Assembly: GCA_950295325.1 (NCBI GenBank)
Contig: OX485806.1
Span: 16,926,001-16,990,000, forward strand
From: Polytrichum commune
Lineage: Eukaryota; Streptophyta; Polytrichopsida; Polytrichales; Polytrichaceae
Direction of reading: 5' to 3'
DNA: 64,000 nucleotides
In this document: piece after piece, positions 32,000-43,215 of the stretch
How the letters are laid out: every line of letters starts with the position of its first letter
Position numbering within the stretch: the first letter of the stretch is position 1
The notes under the pieces: generated by a model
Database searches by the model: none
Seen by the model: the letters and a program-made list of their open reading frames with translations, nothing else
What the model was told of the DNA's origin: nothing
Translations under genes and position numbers: made by a program

Positions 32000-34087
32000 C
32001 TACAATAATCAATGTGTAATTAACGAGCTCTACACTTAACAAGCTCTAACCTTTCAAACAAGCACACAGTTTTTTGACTTCATCACAACGGCAATTTAAA
32101 AAAGTAAAAAAGTAAAAAAAAACAACAAACAAACAAACAAACAAACAAATGAATGCTCATATGCAACTGGAAGTCCTTTGGAAGCCACTTTGAAGTCACA
32201 GCAAAGACCATTTACTTCTGCAACAAGGTTTTGAATACAACGTCATTGGCCTGATGTTGTGAAGGTGGGTCAATACTCTCAAAGTCTCATGTTGCATGCA
32301 TGAAGGTGCTTCACTAAAAAGTATCACTTACTATTTGGAATTACGCAATGCTAGATCTATTTAATGTATATCTCATATTTTACTAACAAACATCAAATTG
32401 GTTCTTTGGACATTGTAGAATATTGATGATTTTACATGATAAAAAATTACATCGATTGTAAAAATACATAAAGCTTTGTACATATAAATATTCAAGGACT
32501 CAGATTGGACGTTCCACAAACTTTACCTTGATTACATTTTGAGGAAAATGTGATTGGTTGTTAGGATGAGGACACAACACATGTCAAAATTCATAAGGAG
32601 CACAAAAACAGTTGCTTGTCGAAATTGAAAAGAAAAAGAAAAAGAAAAAAAGAACCGATGACCAAGGATGAAGAAAGGGTTACTTCACAAAGAGTGTGTG
32701 TGAGTGAGGGGCTCATCACACCAGTTTAGACACCATCCGTCGGCATCTCTGGCTGTAATAATGTGAAAAGTGGTGGACTATCATCTATTTCTCAACATAA
32801 TCCCCAACAATGTCATGGTTTGGACTGAACATAAAGTCTGGTGTGATTGGGACATGAATGTCCAAAATGTTTAGTTGATTGTCTACAAAATTATAAGTAA
32901 ACGTATGACTTGTGCCTAACATGTCAAGCCGTGAACAATCTCCCAATTGGAGATGAGTGACTTACTTCCTATGTTCCTGATTGCTACCTCAAAGTTAATC
33001 CATGTTAATGTCAAGTAAAAGGAGATTTTCATGGATTTAGGGTATGTTGGACAGCCTTTTGTGTAACTCCTCTTCAATGCCTATTATATGAGTGGCCTAT
33101 GGTAAGGTTGTGTTCTACATGGATGCCCAAAGGACACATGCTTAAAATGAGATAGGATTACATGCTAAAATATCATCACTAGCCATTCTATTGTCGAAAC
33201 TGAACATACTTGAAAGAGTTTGTGTGATCATTAAAGAGACGAAAATGGCATTCACTCTGGTCTCTTGTAACTTTCAAAATGACAATCTTCATGATTCATG
33301 TTTTTTAATCGGATGAGACAATGTCCAATCCAATGCAACGCCCAACATTGGCCGTGAAGTTACATACCTTAGGGTCACATACCTTTACGTGTTGCTAGAC
33401 ATCATAAGAAAAATCCCAACAAAGGGTTCAACAAGTGAGGAACGAGGTTCAGACATTGAGTTAACTCGTGCAACCAACACTTCATTTTTATTTTTCTTAA
33501 ATGAAGAAGTGGGGCCCTGTGTGGCCTCTCCCCTCAATTGGGTGTTTCCCTTTGACTGAGTAGCATGTGACAAGGCTTGTAATCAAGCATGGACAATAAA
33601 ATACACACGATACGATGAGATTGGATCAACTGTGTACTCGAAAACATGTTAACACACAGTTCCAGTTGCCAGAGTGGCATATATGAAAGGACCTATGTGA
33701 TCACTTGGGAAATCGGATGACCTTCACTGCATTGACTTCTTACAACCTCTGGCGCATCTCCCACTATGAAATCGAGGGATCCACGATCACCGACCGGATG
33801 CGACAATTGTCGATCCGATCCAATGGCCACCATTGGGTGTGGCGGAGTTAGAAATGGCCACCATTGGGTGCGGTGGAGTTAGAAAGGAATGCCCACAATC
33901 GGGCCGCATATTCATTCCTTGGTCACATGGAGGAATTCATCGGGGAAGGAGCCGTTGACATTGAGTTGCAGCATAAGCGCATTGGGATCACGCTTGCTTC
34001 GTTGACTTATTATTAACATTCCTTGGCTGGTTGGCTTCCCCCCCCCCCCCCCAAACACACAAAAATCCCACAGCCAACTAGGCACAC
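32000..34087. other. Gene-free intergenic DNA with small repeats
   Basis: It contains a (CAAA)n run at about 32,124-32,147, a repeat at 32,725-32,850 shared with 42,140-42,265 (CCATC-GTCGGCATCTC-GGCTGTAA), and a 31-bp tandem duplication at about 33,820-33,881 (ATGGCCACCATTGGGTG). No coding region is supported. Confidence 0.5.
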
Positions 34088-34095
34088 CTCGCCAG

Positions 34096-34337
34096 CCAAT
34101 GAACAGAGAGGACCGACCGCCGGTTCCAGATGAACCGGTGGTGCGTTTGAGGGAGGGATTCACCGGTTCATGACTTCATGGAGAGTTACCGATCGTTTTG
34201 CACAAGATTCCATGGAATATACCCCCACACCCCACATTATTAAAGAGAAAACCACACTGTAATATCACCACTGGTCACCCAGTGGGCCTTGGGAAACACT
34301 GGGATCAACTCGACCAATTAACTTATGCTCCGAAACC
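34096..34337 (-). mobile_element. ACCGGTT-family hAT-like MITE, copy 4
   Basis: 242 bp between perfect 8-bp repeats CTCGCCAG (34,088-34,095 and 34,338-34,345). Starts CAATGAACAGAGAGGACC and contains GATGAACCGGTGG and TTCACCGGTTCATGA. The right half is diverged from other copies. Confidence 0.8.
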
Positions 34338-35045
34338 CTCGCCAGATGGATGAACTCATCCACCATCGTCCATGACAGTGTTTGTTCACTTATTCGTACG
34401 AAATGTCATCCAAAAAGTTACCATAGTGGTATTCAATACCGTATACAACGTTAAATATCACATTCAGTGTAGTAACTGCTACACTAAACATGACATTTTG
34501 TGGCATTCACTATTCCAAATTCCAACCATCCATGAGAATGTTTCATCGCAAGGTTGTTGATGAGAGAAGGTGGGGTTTTGGCCAATGGATGAATTCATCC
34601 ACCATCGTCCATGACAGTGTTTGTTCACTTATTCGTACGAAGTGTCATCCAAAACATTACCAGAGTGGCGTTCAAGGCTGGGGATTCGTGGCACTCAAGT
34701 AAAATCATCCATCCAAGATATCGTGGATGAAGTGGCTCCAATAAAAAAAGCCCCCCTATGGGGTTGAGGGCCGATTCATTCGAATGTGACGTCACTAGAC
34801 TAATTCGGGGCCTTTGACTCTATTTCCGGAATCAAATTGCCCAAAAATAGCCATTTAGATGATTCCTGTGTTTTTTTCATCCGCACGGATGATTTTACTT
34901 GAGTGCCACGAATCCCCGGCCGGCGTTCAATACCATATACGACACTAAATATCATATTCAGTGTAGTAACCAAAGTTGGCCTTGGGAAAACACTGGGATG
35001 AACTCGACCGATTAACTTAGGCCCCGGAACCCTCGCCAGACACTG
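34290..35045. repeat. Segmental tandem duplication block
   Basis: Three segments occur twice: R1 at 34,290-34,346 and 34,980-35,041 (CACTGGGAT-AACTCGACC to CCCTCGCCAGA); R2' at 34,350-34,428 and 34,585-34,668 (ATCCACCATCGTCCATGACA); R3 at 34,431-34,475 and 34,925-34,970 (ATTCAGTGTAGTAAC). The duplicated R1 carries the right end and flanking repeat of the hAT-like MITE, so duplication followed that insertion. A Mutator-like MITE then split one copy. Confidence 0.75.
34676..34921. mobile_element. Mutator-like MITE, 246 bp, perfect 9-bp duplication
   Basis: Inverted ends GGCTGGGGATTCGTGGCACT (left) and GGCCGGGGATTCGTGGCACT (right, reverse complement) pair for about 34 bp, to AAAATCATCC. Perfect 9-bp repeats GGCGTTCAA flank it at 34,667-34,675 and 34,922-34,930. 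The paralogous site at 34,428-34,436 (GGTATTCAA) shows the uninterrupted target. Duplication length and long termini fit Mutator-like elements. Confidence 0.9.
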
Positions 35046-35250
35046 GCTCCAACGCATGAGCAGGTGAGGCTAGGTTCGCCATCTTCGTGTCTGAATTTGG
35101 GGATGTGGCTTTGGTGGTGGTGTTTTGTGGAGGTGGATCTAGGGAGGGAGGGAAGCCCGGCCGAGGCCGAGAGGTTGAGTGACTATGATGTTAGTATTAA
35201 GGTAGATGGGTCGGTAAATGGTTACTTGTTTCTTTGTTCCACCTAACCCA

Positions 35251-35587
35251 CACTAGTAGAGAACCTTGCGGAAAAGAACTGCAGTTGTGTTTTTCCCATT
35301 GCGGTTCTTTTGACCACCTTGATCTACAGTCGTTAAACGACTGCATGTTTTTCTTTTTCGTTTTGCGCCTGCGATTTCAAATGTTTCAGGGCATGTAATA
35401 CACCGTTGGAAAAGGTAGTTAGAAGACCTTTCCAACAGTATATTACAAGGCCCCAACTTCTTGAAATTTCAGTTGGTAAATCAAAAAAACAAATTTGAAG
35501 TCATTTAGCGACTGCCGATCAGGGTGGTCAAAAGAACCGCGATGGGAAAACGACTGCGGTTCTTTTTTGCAATGTTTTCTAGTAGTG
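35251..35587. mobile_element. CACTA-like foldback element, 337 bp
   Basis: The left arm starts CACTAGTAGAGAACCTTGCG and the right arm, reverse-complemented, starts CACTACTAGAAAACATTGCA. Both continue through AAAAGAAC-GCAGT and GCGGTTCTTTTGACCACC. CACTA ends are the mark of the En/Spm superfamily. The expected 3-bp duplication is not evident (flanks CCA and AGA). Non-coding. Confidence 0.75.
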
Positions 35588-35699
35588 AGACTTCGCCTAG
35601 GATGGATGTGAAACACACGGTTTGTATAGAATATGCTTCGCAAAGCCAAATTGAGGCCGTCGTCACTTTTGTCAAAAATAAATAAAAATAAAAATAAAA

Positions 35700-35960
35700 A
35701 TTTGGAGCTCACATGAATATGTCTTATTCAATACATTCAAAGTGAGGATTCTTGTGCTCGTCAAATAAGTCTAATAGATTTCTTCCTATTATGTTGACTA
35801 TTGAACCTAGATGGTTTGTTGTCTTTTGAGCACACAGTCCAATTTTGTTGTTGTTAAAACACGTGTCTTTCTGGTACCTAGTCTTGGAGCCACACCAAAC
35901 CACATACCATTCATAATATAGGCGAGCAATTGAGATGGGTGACCAAATTAGGCATATCTA
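35700..35960 (+). repeat. Dispersed repeat family R2, copy
   Basis: Carries GGAGCTCA, CATTCAAAGTGA, TTATGTTGACTATTGAACCT, TTTTGAGCA and ACCAAATTAGGC in family order and orientation. Confidence 0.6.
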
Positions 35961-35976
35961 ACTTTAAAGGATGGGT

Positions 35977-36289
35977 TTACACTAGGGTCCAAGATATAAC
36001 GAACTCCCAAATTGAGCGATTCTATTGATTAAAAGCATAATTTTGGACCCAAGAAGTTTACACTTAGAGGGTCCAGATTCAAGTATGAAAAAAACGATGT
36101 GGCACTAATGTCATGGCATCACTTCCTTGCCAAATCTCAACGGTCCCAACCCCCCCCCCCCCCCAAAAAAAAAACAACACTCCTAGTTTGAAGAATTGGT
36201 TTTGAAGTTTGTGTTCAATTATGAGTATGAAAGTAACTTGGTCCAACTTGAGTGTTGTGGACCTTAAATTTCTTGGACCCATAGTGTAA
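35977..36289. mobile_element. Foldback MITE-like element, ~313 bp
   Basis: The left end TTACACTAGGGTCCAAGA pairs with the right end (reverse complement TTACACTATGGGTCCAAGA). No clear target duplication. The interior includes a C run of about 18 and a second GGACC-containing block. Non-coding. Confidence 0.5.
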
Positions 36290-37930
36290 TATAACCAACT
36301 ATAAGCTACATGACCCTATGGTGAGCACTTCCAACTCCATACATAATTTTGAATGTTGGACCAGATTGAGAATTTTCTTGTCATGTTAGAAATTATGAAG
36401 ATTGTCATTCTGAGTTCTAGAATCAAAGTTGAAATGCAAAAAAAAACTAGTAATTAGGTAATTCCAAACTTTTGATGGGTTAGGATATAAGCAAGCAATT
36501 TTTGGGGAATGTGAACACTCATATTGTTATGTGTAATTGCTATGTAGCCATTATATAGGTGATCTCATGTTAAGAGCATGTGAACATGATGTGTGCAAAC
36601 ATTTCACACCATAATAGAGATATTAAAGTGGGCGTGCAACGGTAATTTAGTCCAGAAATGGCCCAAAATCCCTTAATTAACTAAATACTAGTTACATTTT
36701 GTCACAACATGTCAAAATGAAGATTTTTTATTTTATTTAAGAAATCACATAGATCCTCCTAACATTTTGCATTGGCTCTTGAACCTAGAGTGATTGACAT
36801 ACTTCAATGAGCACATTGTCTTACCTCATTGTAGCACATGTCTTTCTAATGTCCATCTATAACTACAAGCATTGCCATATAGTACTTGAAAGTATAGGCC
36901 CGTTCTAATGAAGGTAGGAGCACCTTAAACCGAGAGATTAAGGTATTTGGCATACATATGGTAGCCGTATGAACCGAAAAAATTATTCCTATGTAGGGAA
37001 AAAGAGATCATGTGTACATGACCCCCCCCCCCCCCCCCGCCCTCCAATATTGAAATAAATATATTTTTGGATCTGAAACCCGGGGGTTGGACTCTTCATT
37101 GGAAACCTAAACGACGTGCATGGGTCATTATGAAATTAAACCCCCTATATATGAGAAGTGTATGGAGAAAAATAAATGCATACGTACTAAGGGCATGCTA
37201 AGAAATGGACTCATGTATTTATACTTAGCTTTTCAATGTAATGTGATAAATACCTCCACTACGTATACATAACATGAATCATGACTTAAATATGACTCTA
37301 TTACATGTAAAATCCATGTTTACTTTCTAATGAGAAAGTCATTTGAACATTTTTTCATACAGAGGATGTAACTCAACGATTGCTTCAAACAAACAAAGAC
37401 CATGGCACAATAGCTTAGCCACAATCCGGAGACTCAAGAGAAAAACTCAACGGATCCCACGAGCATTCCAAGAGCCTCTAGCTTGTCCTAGAATTCAAAT
37501 GCAAACCCTCACAAGAATGGACAAGGGATTCATTGAGGACTATTATCATATGACAACAATGAATGAAAATATGAATTGGATGAAACTAACACATCTCATT
37601 TTAAACATTCTCTAAGCCTTAGGGGCCCCTTTTGTACATCTACCTTTACTGTAAAATTCTTAATAGCCTTGCTAGATGTACACACTAGAGTAAATTAATA
37701 CCTCTCCCTTATGTATAATATGTACGCCAATGCCTCGAATAATATCCCTTCTTACACTTAGGTTAGTGTTTACATGGTATGAAGAGTCCACCCCCAGGGA
37801 AGTGAAAATTGTGTTGGCACCCAAAATTGTTAAGGGGTCCTGATGATCATATAATGAACAATCTCAAATTCAACATGTACTTATTATGCAAGATTTTGGG
37901 GGTGTTGGTTTTGGGTGATGTATTGGTTTA
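36290..37930. other. Gene-free intergenic DNA
   Basis: Holds an R2-family copy at about 36,718-36,905, a poly-C run at 37,022-37,038 and the inverted partner (37,080-37,215) of the 14.3-kb repeat. ORFs are short and unrecognisable. Confidence 0.45.
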
Positions 37931-38529
37931 GGGAGCAAGCATGGTCAAGTAAATGGAAAACTACTCCATTGTACTAAAACCATAAATTTTTTTGGTCCAA
38001 TGCCTAAAAGTAGTAGCAAAATGTTGTTTAAATTGGATTTTGTATTCATGGCACCCTCTATTGTTGTGTTAGGTACTCAAACATCGAATATCAAGATGAG
38101 ATCTTCAAAACTTATCATTAAAAATATTGCTAAAAATTTTTGGACATAGATTTCATGACCTTAAATAATTTGAAGGTGGATTCTTTTTTCATATTCCTTG
38201 ATTTCATTATAAATCTTAAAGCACCATTACAAAAATTTGTAGAAAAATATCTAATTGATGTAATTTTATTAAATTATAAACAAATTTGAGACAATTACGT
38301 GTTCAATATACCTACTTACACACTACTTGCACCGTCTTCTAAATTTTGTAGACTTTTCTAGAAAGAAACATTTATCAACATGAATTGCTTGGTTTTGTAG
38401 ATCAATGTGTTTTTCAAATATCATGGTTTTTTCCTTCACAATATTCAAAGTTAGTACATAATTTTGAATCACTTTCGTTTAAAATATGTACATGGTAATG
38501 GAGTTGTGTACTTGCCCGTGCTTGCACCC
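37931..38529. mobile_element. GGGTGCAAGCA foldback element, 599 bp, 4-bp duplication
   Basis: Left end GGGAGCAAGCATGGTCAAGT; right end in reverse complement GGGTGCAAGCACGGGCAAGT. TTTA flanks both sides (37,927-37,930 and 38,530-38,533). The interior matches the 31.5-kb element in reverse orientation (GAATATGAAAAAAGAAT-type and AGGTCATGAAATC-type blocks), confirming a family. Confidence 0.72.
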
Positions 38530-38533
38530 TTTA

Positions 38534-40082
38534 AGGAGCTCCTACCTTACGAAGAGTGACCACATACATGATGGGCTTGGCTTCACCCTCTCAATGTTGA
38601 GTTTTTGTGCACGTGTCTTGGGGTCGAATTACGAGGCCCATGTGGTACTCATGCAGTAAGTTACTAGACGAGTAGCAAATTTGTAACACCTTTTGCAACT
38701 TGGTTTAGAACTAGGATAACAATATTGTAATATTTGATGGAAATAAATCATTATAAATTAAAATTATGTAATAACATCCCCACACTGATTGGTGTGGGTA
38801 ACTAGTGAACGGCTCCTACAAGCAAGAACCACTTTTAGCTCCATTTTGACCAGTAAATATGTTGGTAACCAATGCTGGTAGAAACTGTTTGTTGGTTGGC
38901 CCACACCAGTATGTGTGGGTGGACTATAAGCATTACCACATAAAGGCACAAGGGGGAAAAGCATTTTCTAAGATGTGTTTTATGAACAACATTTTTAAAG
39001 CGTTTCTCAGTGAGAATTACCACACATAAGAAGTTACCATGCACTACCAAGAGATCCCATTCTTGTGGTTAGAAACAGGGACATTTCTTTTGGTCCTCCC
39101 ATTAATGTCAAATTAAAAATGCGAGAACATTGATATACTCACTGTATGCACATTTTTAATTTAGAGAAGAAGAAAAAGAAACTTGATCTGCAATTAGGCT
39201 GCAGCATTCACAACCGTTTATAGATTCACTGGAAAGTTGGAAGCATAAAATGATCTCAAAACGATCTATTTCCAAAACGTGTCTTCAGAACTAAGCACCT
39301 CTTGAGCTGAAAAGAATGCCATTCATCAGATTTCATGATCAAGCCAATCTTGGAGATGATAAAACAATTGCACTGAAATTAAGTTGATTATAAAGTCCGG
39401 GAAGTATTTTTTTTTTTGGGCCTTATGTCTCAAAAAAAAAAAAAAAAGTCCAGGAAGTCAAAAGGCATGTGGGACTACATTCCAATTTCATAGAGTAGTG
39501 GAGTGCAATAGCCTCTATAAGAGGAAGGCTAATATAAACTTGATGGTCCAACTGGAAGGACTTTTGATACTACATTATAATAAATAGTGAAGGGTTCTCA
39601 TCTTCACTAGAGTTGTAATGGGGACACTCCAACACAAAGTGCGTCTCGTTTTCAACTACATTAGAAGATCAAAAGTGGCGTGTTCTTGTTATCTCTTGGG
39701 ATTGGGTTAGTCAACCACTGATCGATTTCAATGGCAAGTCCATAATTTGAGGTGCAGAATCAACAATGATTTTGCATTAATCTGGTGTCAATGGTTGCTT
39801 AGAGTACGTTTCACATTCATAGTAGAAATTTGATGTCAATTGAAGGTCCCAAAGTTCAGACAACGATCACTAAGTTGTAAACTTCACATGCACAAATGTT
39901 GCAGGGCATATGAAAACTACACATGATTTTGACCCTTGCCCAGCAGGGAACCTTTTTAACCCTTGTCCACAGTTAATATACATTGAACACACCTATAATC
40001 AAGACTTTGAAAATTCTCAGTTTATTCATATGGTGCCTAGGAACAACGTGGTCCTACAATTACTAGTTGACATCTTTCAATT
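38534..40082. other. Gene-free intergenic DNA
   Basis: Homopolymer T and A runs near 39,410 and 39,435. No supported gene or clear transposon end. Confidence 0.4.
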
Positions 40083-40528
40083 CAGTGTCCGGGGAGACTT
40101 TGGGGCATCACCGGTCAAGATCCTAGTGTTTCCAAGTCCAACTGGTTGCATGTTGACATCTTTTGGATTTTATTTTTGAATTTGAGGTACACTCCACAGA
40201 TTTTTTTTAAATGATCAGTAATTATCCTTAAGTCTTGAATTTCAACCGGTTATTTCTCAAGCTCAACCGGTCCACCTATAACTACACAAAATATGATATT
40301 TAGTGTGACTTATTGTTTGGAGTTACATGTTTTCTATATCTTTTTATGATTAATGTATTTTTTTACTAAGCAAAGATGTTAATGTTCTATAGTGTGCAAA
40401 CAACCAATTCAACCCTGGTTGGTAAAAAATGAGATGCACAGTAGACAGTTATAGCATTGCGTAATTCCAAATAGTAAGTCACACTAAATATCATATTTTG
40501 TGTAGCGGTCAGTTCTCCCTGTTCATTA
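40083..40528 (+). mobile_element. ACCGGTT-family hAT-like MITE, copy 5, with nested insertion
   Basis: Starts CAGTGTCCGGGGAGACTT and ends CTCCCTGTTCATTA, between perfect 8-bp repeats TTTCAATT (40,075-40,082 and 40,529-40,536). It contains the family CACCGGTCAAGATC and TCAACCGGT motifs. A 218-bp Stowaway-like element interrupts it near its right end. Confidence 0.88.
40285..40502. mobile_element. Stowaway-like (Tc1/mariner) MITE, 218 bp, TA duplication
   Basis: Terminal inverted repeats CACAAAATATGATATTTAGT pair perfectly and extend to about 27 bp. TA lies on each side (40,283-40,284 and 40,503-40,504). Removing the element and one TA rejoins the surrounding hAT-like MITE as CTATAACTA-GCGGTC, matching other family copies. 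A partial relative occurs near 32,310-32,350. Confidence 0.88.
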
Positions 40529-40536
40529 TTTCAATT

Positions 40537-42413
40537 ACCAAAAAAACCCAACATAATAAGGGTTAATCTAATAATAGAACAGTTGCCCAAATTCTCAAAA
40601 GGACGATGATTGGTGTCGTAGTTACCCTAGAATAGGCCTTGAAAAGTGGCAAACCCACCTTACCTTCCACGGTTGACGTGGGGAAGCTCCAGCTGGGCCA
40701 TTGAATGCTCAGGAGAATCACTCACATGATTCCTACGACATCAAGAAAGGAAAGGTGAACACAAATTTACATCATTAATCTGCAGGTTATGATCATATTA
40801 TAATTAGTTAGCCCTACAAAGTTGATGGAATTTTTAGTCAGTAAAGTTTCATGCAGATTTCTTCAGTGTCGGATGCAGAGGTCCGCTGTAGTTCATGCAG
40901 AGTTATTCGGCGACATGATCAGTTTGAGCCATACATTGGATTGTTTTTGTTCGTCTGTACATATGCATGCTTTTCCCATGCTCATGATGAACACACGCCA
41001 CAGCTAGCCTTCATCGTTCACATGAAAGTCTCCTGAAGTAATGACCCCCCAAAATTAGCTGCGAAATGCGAACACTGGTGATTGAACTCATTCGAAAGAG
41101 AATTTGGCTGGAGTGTAAGCCACGTCGATGATGATACGCCATCACCGATTCCTGCGGAGCAACAGCCCATATTTCACCAGTGACCATCCATCTTTATTTT
41201 CATTTTAAGGTATGTGGGTATTACTGCGGTTCCTTCTAACTTCTACTGAGCACATTTCCAGAAAGAAACCTGTGTTGCATAGGCAAATCTACGATGAAGC
41301 ATAAGAAAATATCGGAATGAAAATCGGACTTACCTGATTTAGGTATGGTTATCCGAAGTTGCATGTTTGTTGATTGATTCCTTAACTGAATGCATAGGTC
41401 CTCCCAATTATGTTCTTTATTATGGTGTTTGTTGTTTGATCCTCACCTACCCACACACCAATGAAATTTAGGGGTTCGATTCACAAAAAATAACCGAATA
41501 ACACCTGGTGCCTTTAGCTTCATAGAGATGGCGATGGAAGGAGGCGGTTCACGTGTGGTGGGTCCATCCGCATCCTCGGAGCGTTGACAATACGTACCCC
41601 CTGCTGTTCACAATGTAGCATAGCCTCACCAAGAATCTCCCAGCCTCGTGGGTTGACACCAGATAGAGTCCACACTTGCAGTAGCACCATCAATAATGCT
41701 TCTAATCTCTTTGAATCTCTTTGAATCTCATTGAATCTTTCTCTCCAAAGTCTCCCGCGACGTCGCGCAGCAGTTGTATTCACAAGTAGCCGGTACGTGC
41801 ATTGCAAGCTGTAAACTTGCCCATCTTCTACATTTAAGTTATCAGGTAGGTCCTACCTTGTAACCTGGCCCAAGATTCTGAATATTCTGACACTCGCATC
41901 TGAATCCTTAAGCTTCGTTCGTTTGCTGTGATTCAGAGAAAAGGTACTCCATATTGCAGGTAAAGATTGAAGAGTCAGAATTCTACTCCAGATTCCATGT
42001 AACTAGTGAGAGTGTTGCTAGCGAGCTGCTTTTCAACAGGCGCCTGAACAAGCCCGCCACAACAGGGAAGGGGAGCTTGCTTGCTTGCAGCCTGCATCAT
42101 CAATATTGTCACTACTGATGATGACACCGGCCACTTCTGGCACCATCCATCGGCATCTCCGGCTGTAAAAGTGTGAAAAGAGGTGGGCCAACATCTATTT
42201 CTCAATATAATGCCCAGCAATTTCACTGCTAGAACCGGACGGAAAGTTTGATGTGATCGGAGCCTGATGAGTGTTGCGTCTTGATTTTCGGCGTCTACGT
42301 ACGATCGGTAAGGTTGCAAGTTAGCAAGGGGGTTACCAGCGGAGCGGGCGATCGGAGGAGGAGCTTGCGCTAGACCTCCTGTTGGTTTTTTTGAGATTGC
42401 TTAGAGGACTCCT

Positions 42414-42418
<5 letters not shown>
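40537..42418. other. Intergenic DNA
   Basis: Contains an R2-family copy (41,340-41,510) and a repeat shared with 32.7 kb (42,140-42,265). A 95-codon minus-strand frame at 41,520-41,807 (LWRERFNEIQRDSKRLEALL) has gene-like composition but no recognised family or splice partner and is not called. Confidence 0.4.

Positions 42419-42479
<61 letters not shown>
42419..42479. repeat. (GA)n microsatellite
   Basis: About 30 uninterrupted GA units. The apparent Arg-Glu or Leu-Ser ORFs across it are artefacts. Confidence 0.95.
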
Positions 42480-42483
<4 letters not shown>

Positions 42484-43215
42484 TGTGCAGCTTGGATGTG
42501 CTGAGGAGGCAGCAGCAGAAAACTGCCGGTGGTTCGTATACTACAGCGATGCACGGGTGCAACTTCCTGGACTGCAGATGAGAAAGCCAATTACACCTTG
42601 GATTCATTGGTACCACTGATGGTTGTGGGTGGACCCCAACACGTGAACATCATCACCAAACACATCGACATCAAAAACTAGTATTGATCGACATAGCGAT
42701 CGAGCTTTGCTGCAGGTTCAGATTCATCTTCGAGCTAACCCCTGCATTCTTTCATATATCTGAGTTCAATCGGAGGTATATGTTAACCCAGCCCTTGGAG
42801 GTAATCAGTCGGTAAAGGCCGCCGGTCAGTCAGTCGGTCAGAGACGTGACCATTACTCTACACATCACCAAACATCACCAAGAACATCTAATTGACTGCC
42901 GTTTCCCAGCTGCAGCTTTAATCTTCGGAGCTGAATCTGCATTCACTCTTTCATTCCCTCCTTCCTCAGAGGTTCACCCCGCCGTGTACTCATGTTTGGA
43001 GGGAGATCATAACCCTCGAAGGTTCACTGATCGGTCGGTAAGAGGTCGATTTGCACTTTAGTACATATAACTCTTCAACCCGCATTCACCTGAGGTCTAC
43101 CCATCCAGGTCATATTGGTTGGAGATTGATTATTAACCCCTCGAAGGTTATACCCTCACCGGCGAAGAAATCGATCGGACGGACCGACGGACGGATTAGA
43201 GCAAAGCTCGCCGGG

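Noticed and set aside
37022-37038. Poly-C run, possible assembly artefact
   Set aside because: Similar G/C homopolymers occur at 3,626, 14,342, 34,040 and 36,150, so they look like a feature of this genome; length may still be inexact.
41520-41807. 95-codon minus-strand frame
   Set aside because: Composition is plausible but there is no family, splice partner or repeat support; kept only as a note.
42416-42619. Arg-Glu repeat protein across the GA tract
   Set aside because: Produced by the GA microsatellite; no start context or downstream domain.
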